A stretch of 64,000 nucleotides of DNA from Providencia rettgeri (GTDB taxonomy: Bacteria > Pseudomonadota > Gammaproteobacteria > Enterobacterales > Enterobacteriaceae). Each line of letters starts with the position of its first letter. Within the stretch, counting starts at the first letter, position 1. Positions 34,701 to 43,935 of this stretch are shown piece by piece. The stretch spans positions 3,658,001-3,722,000 of the forward strand of contig NZ_CP096258.1 in assembly GCF_023205015.1 (NCBI RefSeq). The letters are read 5' to 3'. The position numbers and the translations under genes are program-made. Under the pieces are notes generated by a model. It saw only the letters and a program-made list of their open reading frames with translations, was not told the origin of the DNA and did no database searches.

Positions 34701-34757
34701 TGATGCTTTGATTAAACTAAAAAAATTGAAATTGGAACAATTAGGAGAGGGATTTCC

Positions 34758-35783
34758 ATGTTATTAAACCAAAAAGCGCGTGAGTTTCTACGAAATTATG
34801 CAATTGCGTTAGCAACCGAATCAGGCGTTGATGATGTCTCACGCTATTTCGCGATTACTGACCCAAAAGAAATTCAGTTACGTGATGCATTGTTAGAGGA
34901 AGTTGACTTTCTCGGCATGATTAATGTGCAGTACGTTGACCAACTTCAAGGGCAAGTGGTCAGTACAGGCAATCCGGGTATTTTTACAGGTCGCGTTAAA
35001 GATGGTCGTTTTTCTCGTAAGTTAGGTGTTGATGGAAATACCTATCAACTTTATGAGACTGATTCATGTGCGGCATTAGAGTGGCACTTATTATCCGTCT
35101 GGGCGAATTCAGGTAGTGAAGACGAGTTTTTCCAGAAAATGCAAGGGTTTACTCTGAAATCATTTGCATTAGACCAATTACGCATTGGATTTAATGGAAC
35201 ACATGTTGCTGAAAATACGGATCCGCATAAGTACCCAAATGGCGAAGACGTTAATATCGGTTGGCACGCACTGGCTAAGCAGTGGCAAGGTGGTAAACAA
35301 GTTATCACTACGCCTGTAGTTCTTGATGAAAAAGGTGATTTTAAATCATTGGATGCAATGGCATCAGATATTGTTAATACCTGTATTCCTGCTGAATTCC
35401 GTAATGACCCGCGTTTAGTAGTGCTTGTTGGTGCTGATTTAGTGGCTGCTGAACAATATCGCTTATATCAAGCGGCAGACCGTCCAACGGAGAAAATCGC
35501 GGCTCAAATGCTGGGAACCACAATTGCGGGTCGCCCTGCGATTATCCCGCCATTCATGCCGGGTAAACGTATGGTAGTCACGCCATTATCTAACCTGCAT
35601 CTGTACACTCAACGTGGCACAGGCCAGCGTAAAGCTGAGTTTGTAGAAGACCGTAAGCAATTTGAAAATAAATACCTGCGTAATGAAGGTTATGCGCTTG
35701 AGTACTACGAATTATACGGTGCTTATGATGAAAGTGCGGTCACCATTGGTGAAGTGTTAGAGCCTAAGGAAACCGTAGAGTAA
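34758..35783 (+). CDS. Major capsid protein (P2 gpN-like)
   Basis: HK97-fold major capsid protein, 341 residues, typical of the P2 gpN family (VDFLGMINVQYVDQLQGQVV, PIDELRIGFNG-like LDQLRIGFNGTHVAENTDP). GGAGAGGG precedes the ATG. It directly follows the scaffold and overlaps the small terminase start by one base. Confidence 0.93.
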   Translation: MLLNQKAREFLRNYAIALATESGVDDVSRYFAITDPKEIQLRDALLEEVDFLGMINVQYVDQLQGQVVSTGNPGIFTGRVKDGRFSRKLGVDGNTYQLYETDSCAALEWHLLSVWANSGSEDEFFQKMQGFTLKSFALDQLRIGFNGTHVAENTDPHKYPNGEDVNIGWHALAKQWQGGKQVITTPVVLDEKGDFKSLDAMASDIVNTCIPAEFRNDPRLVVLVGADLVAAEQYRLYQAADRPTEKIAAQMLGTTIAGRPAIIPPFMPGKRMVVTPLSNLHLYTQRGTGQRKAEFVEDRKQFENKYLRNEGYALEYYELYGAYDESAVTIGEVLEPKETVE

Positions 35784-36490
35784 TGCTATCACCCGCACAA
35801 CGCCACCGCCAAGCTGTAGAGCTACGCCAAAAGCTAGAACGGCAAGAGGCCGTCACTATCGCTGATGGTGCCAGTATGCACTTACAAGCGAGGGCGATTG
35901 AGCGGGATGTCAAAAGATTGCGTGAGCAACCGACAACGGCTGACAGAGTGGAAATGAAAAAGCGGGAATTACTCCCCGCTTATCTTCCCACCGCTGAACG
36001 CTACTTGTCCGAGGGGGAAGTCTACCGAAACCCAATTTTTGCTTATTGCGTCATTTGGCTATTTGATATTGGGGATTTCGACAAGGGGTTGGATTGGGCA
36101 GATATTGCCATTGAGCAAGGACAGCTCACCCCAGACAATTTCCGCAGTAATTTTCCGGCCTTTGTTGCTGACACTATCCTAGCGTGGGCAACATTGGAAA
36201 ATGAAGCGGGAAACAGTATTGAGCCTTATTTTTCAAGAACGTTTAAAAATGTTACTGAAAAGTGGCGAGTTCACGAAAAAATCAGGGCGAAATACTACAA
36301 ATTTGCTGCATTGAATTTGCTAAGAAGCAATATCAATCAAGATGCGAAAGCCAGTGCCATTGACTGTGTTGATACACTCGAGCAAGCCGCATCATACATG
36401 GAAAAAGCACGACAGCTTAATCCTAAAGTGGGTGTTGATACGCATTTAAAACGAATCGCAATGCGCATTCGAGCGTTAACAGCCGAATAA
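35783..36490 (+). CDS. Terminase small subunit (P2 gpM-like)
   Basis: DNA-recognition subunit of the terminase, 235 residues, of the phage_term_smal family (MLSPAQRHRQ at the start; YCVIWLFDIGDFDKGLDWAD in the middle). The start codon overlaps the capsid stop (TAATG), a coupled arrangement. A structured element and a cargo gene separate it from gene L. Confidence 0.9.
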   Translation: MLSPAQRHRQAVELRQKLERQEAVTIADGASMHLQARAIERDVKRLREQPTTADRVEMKKRELLPAYLPTAERYLSEGEVYRNPIFAYCVIWLFDIGDFDKGLDWADIAIEQGQLTPDNFRSNFPAFVADTILAWATLENEAGNSIEPYFSRTFKNVTEKWRVHEKIRAKYYKFAALNLLRSNINQDAKASAIDCVDTLEQAASYMEKARQLNPKVGVDTHLKRIAMRIRALTAE

Positions 36491-36510
36491 AAACGACTAC
36501 CGCAAGCCGA

Positions 36511-36574
36511 AACGGGCGCGGTGGAGGTATGACAATCATGTCATTAACCGTGGAAACCGGACTGCCCGTTTTTT
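36511..36574 (+). terminator. Branched terminator-like RNA structure
   Basis: Outer stem AACGGGC (36511-36517) pairs with GCCCGTT (36564-36570), followed by a T run. Inside are CGGT (36519-36522)/ACCG (36547-36550) and the perfect hairpin ATGACA-ATCA-TGTCAT (36529-36544). It may terminate or attenuate the late transcript before the cargo gene, or be a small RNA. Confidence 0.55.
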
Positions 36575-36585
36575 AAGGATAAAAA

Positions 36586-36996
36586 ATGAAAGCATGGATG
36601 ATAGGCGTATTTGGTGCGCTGGTATTTTTAATGAGTTTAATTGTGGGTAATACATTTGATATTGAAATATTATCAAACGTTGGGTTTTCACTCGCATGGG
36701 TGTGTATTGCTTTTTATTACATTATTTCCGGTTCGTTATTTTTAGCTCTATTTGCTTTTACATTTGGTGATGCAGAAGATAAAGAAAAAATTAAAGAATA
36801 TGTTTTAATGCTTAATACAGATAATTCAAAAACGAGAACCATTTTCTATTTAATAAATAATGTATTAGCAATTGTATTATTGTTTTTATCAGGGTTCATT
36901 ATTACATCTGTAAGCCTAGCTGTATTGAGTGTTGTATCGCGATATCTAATTAAATTTGTGGTAAGGAAAATATCATGTTCAACGGTAACGATTTAA
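36586..36996 (+). CDS. Multi-span membrane protein, late-region cargo gene
   Basis: A 136-residue protein with four hydrophobic segments (about 5-22, 30-60, 85-103 and 105-125) and a short charged loop (FGDAEDKEKIKEY). It is more AT-rich than its neighbours and interrupts the conserved M-L gene pair, so it looks like an inserted gene. It overlaps the start of gene L by 22 bases. No family is recognised; a superinfection-exclusion role is possible. Confidence 0.65.
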   Translation: MKAWMIGVFGALVFLMSLIVGNTFDIEILSNVGFSLAWVCIAFYYIISGSLFLALFAFTFGDAEDKEKIKEYVLMLNTDNSKTRTIFYLINNVLAIVLLFLSGFIITSVSLAVLSVVSRYLIKFVVRKISCSTVTI

Positions 36997-37427
36997 ATTA
37001 TCAATCAGTTGAAATAACGAATGATGGTTTCTGGCCTGATATTAATTTAGCTGACTTTCAAAGACAGCGCCAAATACCACCGGATTTAAATCATGAGTTA
37101 TTAACGGATGCGTTATTAGCCAGTGTTGCTGAAATTAATTTATCGCTGGAATCACTGAAAAGACAATTAATGTCTAAAGGTTATAACACTGCCAGTGATG
37201 CACCGGGTGCTAAAGCTAACGGACAAAACGCATTATGTGCGCAATATAAAAAAGCGCTCTATGCCCGTGCAAAAGCTGACTTAATTGGAGAGTACACCTC
37301 AATTGTCAGCCGTGCGGCAAATCCGAAGCAAGAGAACCCAGAAACAAAAAGTAATTTACTCGCAGAAGCCGCATTTGTGATCCGTAATATGAAAGGCTTA
37401 AAACGTGTCACGGTAGCAATGATATGA
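36975..37427 (+). CDS. Head completion protein (P2 gpL-like)
   Basis: A 150-residue head completion/stabilisation protein that seals the filled capsid; ADFQRQRQIPPDLNHELLTDALLASV and KKALYARAKADLIGEY are typical of the gpL family. AAGGAAAA precedes the ATG. The end overlaps the next gene by four bases (ATGA). Confidence 0.88.
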   Translation: MFNGNDLNYQSVEITNDGFWPDINLADFQRQRQIPPDLNHELLTDALLASVAEINLSLESLKRQLMSKGYNTASDAPGAKANGQNALCAQYKKALYARAKADLIGEYTSIVSRAANPKQENPETKSNLLAEAAFVIRNMKGLKRVTVAMI

Positions 37428-37903
37428 ATAAATTAAAAAGCCTAACCAATTTTTTAAAAGCTAATTTACCACCACGCGTCTGCGAGGTTGAATTTAAAAG
37501 CGAAATGGACGAAATACAGTTTATTCGTGCCCATCGAGATTTAGGCTTAGACCAGTATCAAATGATGATACGACAGAGTGAAGCTGTCATTTCATGGGGG
37601 CGTTTTCCTTATCGACTGATTCATCCTGATTATATCCCTTTGCTAATTGATGCGTGGGCATGTGAACAAGATAACGAGTTAGGCAATAGCAATATCGAAC
37701 AAGAACCGCCATCTATGATTGTTGAAGTTGATGACGAAACAGCCGTTGTCATTGTGTCAATTTCACTCGCTGAGCCCGTTGTCATGAAAGAAGATCCAAA
37801 TGGTATCGTTCCATTTGATGGTAAACGTTGGTCGCTGGCAAATACCGAATTTGGTTATGCCGAACACGCTGAAATTTATAGCGATGTGAAAAATGATAAT
37901 TAA
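37424..37903 (+). CDS. Tail completion protein (gpR-like)
   Basis: A 159-residue protein corresponding in position and size to P2 gpR/HP1 tail completion proteins. It begins with an amphipathic helix (NKLKSLTNFLKANLPPRV) and ends in an acidic, beta-rich region. It overlaps both neighbours. Confidence 0.75.
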   Translation: MNKLKSLTNFLKANLPPRVCEVEFKSEMDEIQFIRAHRDLGLDQYQMMIRQSEAVISWGRFPYRLIHPDYIPLLIDAWACEQDNELGNSNIEQEPPSMIVEVDDETAVVIVSISLAEPVVMKEDPNGIVPFDGKRWSLANTEFGYAEHAEIYSDVKNDN

Positions 37904-38606
37904 AGGCCAATTGAGCAAAGAGCAATTTGCAGAAATGCAAAAAGCGTTAAAAAACCTTGAATTACCAGAAAAGAAAAAACAGCGTTTTTTATGGCGCATG
38001 GCGAAACATGGCGTAATTGCATCAGCAAAACGAAATGTTAAAAATCAACAATCGCCTGATGGTCAAGCTTGGAAAAAAAGGCAAAGTAATTATAAGAAAA
38101 AAATGCTTCGTAATATGCCTAAGTTATTACATATCAGGGAAATGCCAGAAAAAGAAGCCGTTAGGATTTATTTACAAGGTGGTCATTATCGTAATGGTAA
38201 AAAACCTGTTCCTGCTGGTGTAGTTGGTTATGCACAGCAAAATGGAATGAGCATGAGCCGAAGAAAAAGAGACTCAGAGCAAGAAAATAAATCAAAACCG
38301 ACGGATAAAGATAGAAGAGCAACTATCAAACAAGCTAAAAAATTACGGGAGCTTGGTTATCAGGAAACCAAAGGAAAACGAATTAAAAAACCATCAGTTA
38401 AAGATATCACAACAAATATGTCTTTTATAAAAGCAGGTGGAATAATTCGAACGTTAAGTAAAAAAACAGCCAAAACATTTTGGACTATTGAAGTACCTTC
38501 ACGTGTTTTCCTCGGCATGAGCGACAGCGATTTTAAAAAGGCACTCGCAAGGCAGTTACAAGGGATTGGATTTGGCGCTGATGTTAAAGCGCAGGATATT
38601 AAATAA
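37893..38606 (+). CDS. Virion morphogenesis protein (gpS-like)
   Basis: A 237-residue, strongly basic protein of the phage virion morphogenesis family (Pfam Phage_tail_S): SPDGQAWKKRQSNYKKKMLRNMPKLL and the C-terminal RVFLGMSDSD are typical. It is longer than P2 gpS because of a Lys/Arg-rich middle (about 115-150). Needed for tail completion. Confidence 0.85.
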   Translation: MIIKGQLSKEQFAEMQKALKNLELPEKKKQRFLWRMAKHGVIASAKRNVKNQQSPDGQAWKKRQSNYKKKMLRNMPKLLHIREMPEKEAVRIYLQGGHYRNGKKPVPAGVVGYAQQNGMSMSRRKRDSEQENKSKPTDKDRRATIKQAKKLRELGYQETKGKRIKKPSVKDITTNMSFIKAGGIIRTLSKKTAKTFWTIEVPSRVFLGMSDSDFKKALARQLQGIGFGADVKAQDIK

Positions 38607-38618
38607 AAGGACTTAACT

Positions 38619-39737
38619 ATGTGGCCTAACATTCAGGTTAATCAAGTCAATCAGTTACAAGGCGAAACCAAAGAAATTGAGCGTGTTTTGCTGTTTGTGG
38701 GCAAAGGGAAGAGCCATATTGGTGAAACCTTACCTGTTAATACTCAAACTGATTTAGATACATTATTGGGGGTAGAAAATAGCCCTTTAAAGTCGAATAT
38801 CAAGGCAGCAATGGCGAATGCTGGGCAGAATTGGTTTGGTTATGTTCACGTCTTGCCCGAGAGCGCAGCCGAAACCGATTTTGTTGATGCGGTAATGAAA
38901 GCGCAATCTGTTGCCAGTGTTGAGGGCTATGTCTATATCGGTGATGCCACCAAAGCAACAATTAAAGCTGCGCAAACACTCCGCGCCAATTTAATGGCGA
39001 AGTTTGGGCGCTGGACATGGGCAATTCTTTCTGTCGCAGGGTTACAAGCGAAAGAAACATGGCAGCTAGCATTAACCCGCCTTGGTGAACTCCAAAAAGG
39101 CGAAGCGGTTGAATCTATTCAATTAGTGCCCACGTTTTGGGGAAATGAAGCGGGAGTATTGGCGGGTCGTTTATGTAATCGTGCGGTTACCATTGCCGAT
39201 AGCCCGGCTCGGGTAAAAACAGGCGCTCTGCTTGATTTAGGCAGCGTTGATAAACCCAAAGACGATAGCGGTGTGGAAATTGACTTAGCCACCTTGCAAG
39301 CGTTGGAAAAACTCCGTTATAGCGTGCCAATGTGGTACCCCGACTATGACGGCATGTATTGGTCAGATGGTCGAACCTTAGATGTTGAGGGCGGCGATTT
39401 TCAAGCAATTGAAAACCTGCGTATTGTTGATAAAGTCGCGCGTCGCGTTCGCTTACAAGCTATTGCAAAAATTGCAGACCGTAGCTTAAACAGTACACCA
39501 AACAGCATTGAAACCCACAAATCGTATTTTGCTCGCACTATGCGTGAAATGTCACGTAGTGCAGAAATCAACGGTGTCACGTTCCCCGGTGAATGTAAAC
39601 CGCCACAAGACAATGACGTCGTGATTGTGTGGAAAACCAAAAATACCGTTGAAATTTATATCACAGTAAGAACGTATGAATGTCCGAAAGGAATTACGGT
39701 CAGTATCTTACTGGATGCTAGCTTGGAGAGCGCATAA
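38619..39737 (+). CDS. Contractile tail sheath protein (DUF2586)
   Basis: A 372-residue protein of the DUF2586 family, the sheath of HP1-like phages (NQLQGETKEIERVLLFVGKG at the front; MWYPDYDGMYWSDGRTLD in the middle). The family differs from the P2 FI sheath, supporting an HP1/K139 lineage. AAAGGA precedes the ATG. Confidence 0.85.
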   Translation: MWPNIQVNQVNQLQGETKEIERVLLFVGKGKSHIGETLPVNTQTDLDTLLGVENSPLKSNIKAAMANAGQNWFGYVHVLPESAAETDFVDAVMKAQSVASVEGYVYIGDATKATIKAAQTLRANLMAKFGRWTWAILSVAGLQAKETWQLALTRLGELQKGEAVESIQLVPTFWGNEAGVLAGRLCNRAVTIADSPARVKTGALLDLGSVDKPKDDSGVEIDLATLQALEKLRYSVPMWYPDYDGMYWSDGRTLDVEGGDFQAIENLRIVDKVARRVRLQAIAKIADRSLNSTPNSIETHKSYFARTMREMSRSAEINGVTFPGECKPPQDNDVVIVWKTKNTVEIYITVRTYECPKGITVSILLDASLESA

Positions 39738-40192
39738 TGAGCCAACGTTTATCTGGTCAATCCTTTGACTTTAATATTGATGGTGACTTAATTCACGTCG
39801 AAAAAGTGAGCCTATCCATTACTGATAATACCGCAGCCGCGCAAACCAAAGGTATGCCCGACGGTTTTGTCGCGGGTGATGTGAGCGCAGAGGGTGAAAT
39901 CGAAATTAGTACAAAATATTTTGAGATTATCGTCGCAAAAGCGCGGGCGGCAGGCTCATGGCGTGGGATTAAGCCAATGGATTTCCTTTGGTACGCCAAG
40001 GCAGGCAATGAAGAAATGAAAGTCGAATCATTCGGCAATAAATTGATTTTGACTGATATTTTAGATACCGATCCCAAAGGTGGCGCACTCACTACTCACA
40101 AAATTAAATATCTGGTTACGAGTCCTGATTTTGTGCGTATTAAAGGCATTCCTTATTTGGAATCTGAGTTAACTCAAACCCTTATCGGATAA
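39737..40192 (+). CDS. Tail tube protein (DUF2597)
   Basis: A 151-residue protein of the DUF2597 family, the tail tube partner of the DUF2586 sheath. The start overlaps the sheath stop (TAATG). GMPDGFVAGDVSAEGEIEIS is the family signature region. Confidence 0.85.
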   Translation: MSQRLSGQSFDFNIDGDLIHVEKVSLSITDNTAAAQTKGMPDGFVAGDVSAEGEIEISTKYFEIIVAKARAAGSWRGIKPMDFLWYAKAGNEEMKVESFGNKLILTDILDTDPKGGALTTHKIKYLVTSPDFVRIKGIPYLESELTQTLIG

Positions 40193-40208
40193 TAGGGATA
40201 ATTTGTTC

Positions 40209-40502
40209 ATGGAAGAACACGAAAAAACATTTATTACAATGGTTATTATCGGGGCGCTAATTAGCATTGGTCAAATGCTAACAGGGGCTGAGCCCATTAC
40301 GATTAAGTTATTTGTGAGTCGGGTGATTTTAGGGGCGGCAACCTCTGTCGCTGCTGCTGCACTTTTAATTTGGATCCCCGACCTTTCACCGCTTGCCCTT
40401 GTTGGGTGTGCGTCTGCATTAGGGATTGCCGGATATCAAGCGGTTGAAATGTGGATTAGAAAACGTGGAAGCGCACTGTTAAAAGGGAAATTTAAGCAAT
40501 GA
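40209..40502 (+). CDS. Holin (HP1 family)
   Basis: A 97-residue holin with two to three hydrophobic segments (about 8-25, 37-60, 62-82) and a basic tail (RKRGSALLKGKFK). It permeabilises the inner membrane to release the endolysin. The ATG at 40209 is chosen over a TTG six bases upstream. The four-base overlap (ATGA) with the next gene marks a lysis cassette. Confidence 0.85.
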   Translation: MEEHEKTFITMVIIGALISIGQMLTGAEPITIKLFVSRVILGAATSVAAAALLIWIPDLSPLALVGCASALGIAGYQAVEMWIRKRGSALLKGKFKQ

Positions 40503-40909
40503 GCAAATTACCACCAAGAGGCATTCGTAACAATAACCCCGGTAATATCCGCCACGGTGATAAATGGCGAGGTTTACACCCTGAGCAAACAGATAAATCA
40601 TTTTGCCGATTTATCGCACCGGAATGGGGGTATCGGGCGCTGTTTATTTTAATGCGTACCTATGAGCGAAAACACAAGATTTGCTCTATTCGTGAAATTA
40701 TTAACCGTTATGCACCGCCAGTGGAAAATAACACGGAGGCCTATATTCAGCGGGTCGCAAAAGAGTTAGGGGTTAGTCCTGATGATTGCTTATCTGTTAT
40801 GCAAAAAGACGTTTTGTTTGCTTTAGCGGATGCCATTACTCGTGTCGAAAATGCGGGGCAGCAACCTTGGGGCATTGCCGAATTCGAAAAAGGATATGCA
40901 TTAATATGA
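40499..40909 (+). CDS. Putative endolysin (lysozyme-like)
   Basis: A 136-residue protein starting PPRGIRNNNPGNIRHGDKW, the signature of a phage lysozyme/transglycosylase-like family, with EWGYRALFILMRTYERKH and INRYAPPVENNTEAYI. No signal peptide is visible, so release depends on the holin. It lies between holin and Rz, which supports a cell-wall-degrading role. Confidence 0.82.
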   Translation: MSKLPPRGIRNNNPGNIRHGDKWRGLHPEQTDKSFCRFIAPEWGYRALFILMRTYERKHKICSIREIINRYAPPVENNTEAYIQRVAKELGVSPDDCLSVMQKDVLFALADAITRVENAGQQPWGIAEFEKGYALI

Positions 40910-41283
40910 CAAAACAACTCGCGCTGATAATTGCTTTATTGGCCTGTGCCTTTGGCGCGGGTTGGAAAGTCAACGGCTTATATCACGATAGCATTGAGCT
41001 AACCGCAAGTAGGACAGCAGCAAAAATCAAAGGGGATATTGAAAAAATATCAAGTGAGTCCGGTCAAAAGCTGGAAGAACAATTGGAGGGGATTGCCAAT
41101 GCTGCCCCCAGAGAAATACGCACTGAAATTATTAAGCCTGTGTTTACTAACGTTTGTGTTAGTGATGAGTTTGTCAGCATGTACAACCAAACCGCAGAAA
41201 ATATCGAGCGTGAGTTATCAGGAAAACCTGTTAAAAAAATGCTCGACGGACATTCCGAGACTCGCGGGAACAACAGGCCGTGA
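40906..41283 (+). CDS. Rz-like inner-membrane spanin
   Basis: A 125-residue protein with an N-terminal membrane anchor (LALIIALLACAFGAGWKV) and a long hydrophilic periplasmic helix, as in i-spanins. It starts within the endolysin stop. Rz1 is encoded in another frame inside its second half. Together they fuse inner and outer membranes at lysis. Confidence 0.8.
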   Translation: MTKQLALIIALLACAFGAGWKVNGLYHDSIELTASRTAAKIKGDIEKISSESGQKLEEQLEGIANAAPREIRTEIIKPVFTNVCVSDEFVSMYNQTAENIERELSGKPVKKMLDGHSETRGNNRP

Positions 41284-41392
41284 TATCTCAGAGCCATTAG
41301 AAAAAATGGCTATTTTATACGGTCAATGTGCCGCACGGCACAACCAATTAACGGACGAAATCAGAAAGAGAAAGGAACTATCTCATGACTAA
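41099..41392 (+). CDS. Rz1-like outer-membrane lipoprotein spanin
   Basis: A 97-residue lipoprotein in a different frame from Rz. The signal sequence ends in the lipobox LSAC with Cys28. GGAGGGG lies seven bases before the ATG at 41099, so the earlier in-frame ATG at 41039 is not preferred. It extends beyond the Rz stop, overlapping the tail chaperone start by eight bases. Confidence 0.78.
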   Translation: MLPPEKYALKLLSLCLLTFVLVMSLSACTTKPQKISSVSYQENLLKKCSTDIPRLAGTTGRDISEPLEKMAILYGQCAARHNQLTDEIRKRKELSHD

Positions 41393-41648
41393 AAAAATTA
41401 TTACGTTAACTATCAATGAAAAAGACGTTAGCTTTGAGCCAAATATCACGGCTTATAATGGCATGATTAACGATATGTCGATGGACAATAAAGTTGCCCC
41501 GCTCACCACTTATTTAAAACGCATTGTCACCGCTGAAAGCAAAGAATATTTAGACGAATTACTCAGCTTTCCCGGGGCTGCCGCACAACTTGCCGAAGCA
41601 GTAAACAAAGAATACGCGCCAAAACTGGAAATTAGCGTAAAAAACTAA
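41385..41648 (+). CDS. Tail assembly chaperone (gpE-like)
   Basis: An 87-residue protein of the P2 gpE-type tail chaperone family, which keeps the tape measure soluble during assembly. It ends at TAA directly after an A-AAA-AAC slippery heptamer, the standard arrangement for making a longer frameshifted form. Confidence 0.82.
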   Translation: MTKKIITLTINEKDVSFEPNITAYNGMINDMSMDNKVAPLTTYLKRIVTAESKEYLDELLSFPGAAAQLAEAVNKEYAPKLEISVKN

Positions 41649-41839
41649 AAAACCGTGTTCGTGCAATTGAGCGTAATGAGTTAGAGCAAATCATTGCGCT
41701 CAGAAAACACTACTTACCTCATGAGCCGGACACGGAAGAAAATATCGCTACTGCAATCTGGTTAGATAACCGTCACTGGGAAAACACGCAAATTGCAGTC
41801 GCAAACGGAATTGTATTAGCGTTTAAAGGTGACTCATGA
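41385..41839 (+). CDS. Frameshifted tail chaperone E+E'
   Basis: A -1 shift at 41639-41645 joins the 87 residues of the short form to a 64-residue extension (beginning LKNRVRAIERNELEQIIALRKHY when read on), giving about 151 residues. The extension has no ribosome site or start of its own and ends at TGA overlapping the tape measure ATG. This matches the E/E+E' design of P2. The extension frame also uses Trp-containing P2-like sequence (WLDNRHWENTQIAVANG). Confidence 0.8.
41639..41645 (+). promoter_or_regulatory. Programmed -1 frameshift site
   Basis: A-AAA-AAC in the right phase of the chaperone frame (GTA AAA AAC TAA). A second AAAAAAC follows nine bases later. The stop codon immediately after the site would favour pausing. 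Confidence 0.8.
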
Positions 41840-43935
41840 GCGAGTTAGATTTTACTCTCAGCCTTATCGACAATATCACAAAGCCTATTCGACAAGTGCA
41901 ATCGGCTGTCTCTAATTTTGCTAGAGATAGCCAAGTCGCCTTTGGTAAAATTGCTGTAGGCGGTGCAGGTCTTGCCGGGGCGTTCTGGTCTATTAAAAGC
42001 ATTCTTGACCCTGCCATTGAAATGAATGACGCCATGATGAGTGCATCATTACAGGGTATTGATGATGGCATTATGTCTAAAGTGTCTAAAGACGCCCTGA
42101 AATTCGCATCCCAATACGGAAAATCATCCATTGATTTTGTCAATTCCACTACGGCAATCAGCAAAGCCATTAACAATGTCACGCAGCAAGATTTGCCGCA
42201 ATTAACCCGTATTACCAATACGACAGCCGCGGCATTAAAAACTACATCAACCGAAGCCACCGAATATATGGGGCAAATGTTTAACCAGTTTGAGAGCCAA
42301 GCAAATGCCGTTGGGCATGTTAAATTTGCCGAAGATTTGGCAGGTAAGGCCGTGTATATGTCAAAAGCCTTTGGCGTATCGATGGCTGAAATAACAGGTT
42401 TGATGGAGGGCGCAAAAAATGCAGGTACGCAATTTGGCGTCGGGATTGATGAGCAGCTTGCGGTATTGGGTGAACTGCAAAGAACGCTAGGCGGTGAGTC
42501 GTCGGGAGCGTATGAAGCATTCCTTAAAACAGCTACCGATAGCGGTAAAAAACTCGGCCTGTCATTCGTCAATGCGTCAGGCCAGATGTTATCCATGCCT
42601 GAAATGTTGGATAAATTACAGGCTAAATATGGCGCAAGCATTGAGGGCAATTTAAAAGCCCAGAAAGAAATTGAAGCGGCCTTCGGTGATTCTGCCGTCG
42701 TGGTCAAACAACTTTATGGCAATGTTGATATTTTGCGTAAAAATATTGGTTTCTTAGGTGCCAGTGATGGAATGAAACGCACCACGGAGCAAGCCGCAAA
42801 ATTAGCCAATCCGTGGGAACGGCTTATGTCTATTTGGCAATCTATCCGTATCGCCATTGGTATGACGTTATTACCTGTCATTACCCCATTAATCGATAAA
42901 CTCGCGGAAGGCGGTCAAACCCTTGTGCGTTGGTTTACGTTATTCCCTAATATCGCGCGGTGGGTAGGTTATTTGGTGACAGGGATTGTTGGCATAGCTG
43001 CCGCAGGGGCGATAGCAAATATTGTATTGGGTATTTCTAAATTTATTTGGGCAGGATTAACTGCTATTTGGAAAATCAGCCTAGCCACGTTGAAATTAAT
43101 CCCCGGTGCTGTTTGGTTAAGTAATGTAGCCATGAAAGCATGGAACGGCACAATGAACTACTTGCGTCGTACATTAATTGCATTACGGCTTGTTACTGTC
43201 ACTACGGGTGGCGCTATTAGCTTTATGACATGGCCTATGCTGTTAGTCGTAGGCGCTATCGCCCTACTCGCTTACGGCATCTATAAACTTATTAAACATT
43301 GGGATGCAGTAAAAGCCGCAGTAATGAACACGACAGCGTTTAAAGTGGTGGCGATAGCTGTTCGTATGGTTGGATTAGTTGCCGCACAAGCGTGGGAATG
43401 GATGGCACAAAAATGGCAAGAATTTAAAGATTATTTCGGTGATACCTTAGTTTTCAAAACCATTATTGCCATGTCTGAATTAATTAACCAAGCGTTTAAT
43501 ACCGCATGGAATGCCATTGCAGATGGTTGGGCGGCACTTTGGGGCGCATTTGAAAACTTCTCACTAATTGACACATTCAACAGTATGATTGAGGGTGTCG
43601 TTAAGCTGTTCTTTGACGCATGGGAAACTATCGAATCATCCTTTGCTAAAACATTTAACGGCATTATCGACCTGTTAAATTACTTGCCGGGCGTCAATAT
43701 TGAAACCAAAGCCACAGGAACCGTTGACGGCTCACCCGCTCCAGCAGGCGCGGCAGGTTTATTAGTCGGTGGGCAACTTAGTGGTGTAGAGAAAGGCGGC
43801 ATTAGTCGGCAAATCAGCAATAACCGAACCCAATCGATTGATAACAGCAAGCGATACGATACAGTAAATATCAATGTGACAAACGGAATGTCACCAACGG
43901 ATTTAGCGGAATGGACTGCGCTTGATAATGGATAA
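41836..43935 (+). CDS. Tail tape measure protein
   Basis: A 699-residue tape measure that sets tail length. The N-terminal third is the TIGR01760-type TMP core (VSKDALKFASQYGKSSIDFV, AFGVSMAEITGLM, LAVLGELQRTLGGESSG). Hydrophobic segments follow at about 375-410 and 455-480. The ATG overlaps the TGA of the frameshifted chaperone. Confidence 0.9.
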   Translation: MSELDFTLSLIDNITKPIRQVQSAVSNFARDSQVAFGKIAVGGAGLAGAFWSIKSILDPAIEMNDAMMSASLQGIDDGIMSKVSKDALKFASQYGKSSIDFVNSTTAISKAINNVTQQDLPQLTRITNTTAAALKTTSTEATEYMGQMFNQFESQANAVGHVKFAEDLAGKAVYMSKAFGVSMAEITGLMEGAKNAGTQFGVGIDEQLAVLGELQRTLGGESSGAYEAFLKTATDSGKKLGLSFVNASGQMLSMPEMLDKLQAKYGASIEGNLKAQKEIEAAFGDSAVVVKQLYGNVDILRKNIGFLGASDGMKRTTEQAAKLANPWERLMSIWQSIRIAIGMTLLPVITPLIDKLAEGGQTLVRWFTLFPNIARWVGYLVTGIVGIAAAGAIANIVLGISKFIWAGLTAIWKISLATLKLIPGAVWLSNVAMKAWNGTMNYLRRTLIALRLVTVTTGGAISFMTWPMLLVVGAIALLAYGIYKLIKHWDAVKAAVMNTTAFKVVAIAVRMVGLVAAQAWEWMAQKWQEFKDYFGDTLVFKTIIAMSELINQAFNTAWNAIADGWAALWGAFENFSLIDTFNSMIEGVVKLFFDAWETIESSFAKTFNGIIDLLNYLPGVNIETKATGTVDGSPAPAGAAGLLVGGQLSGVEKGGISRQISNNRTQSIDNSKRYDTVNINVTNGMSPTDLAEWTALDNG

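Noticed and set aside
41823..42707. 294-codon minus-strand open frame inside the tape measure gene
   Set aside because: Shadow frame with biased Ser/Pro/Ala composition, no ribosome site, against the late operon direction.
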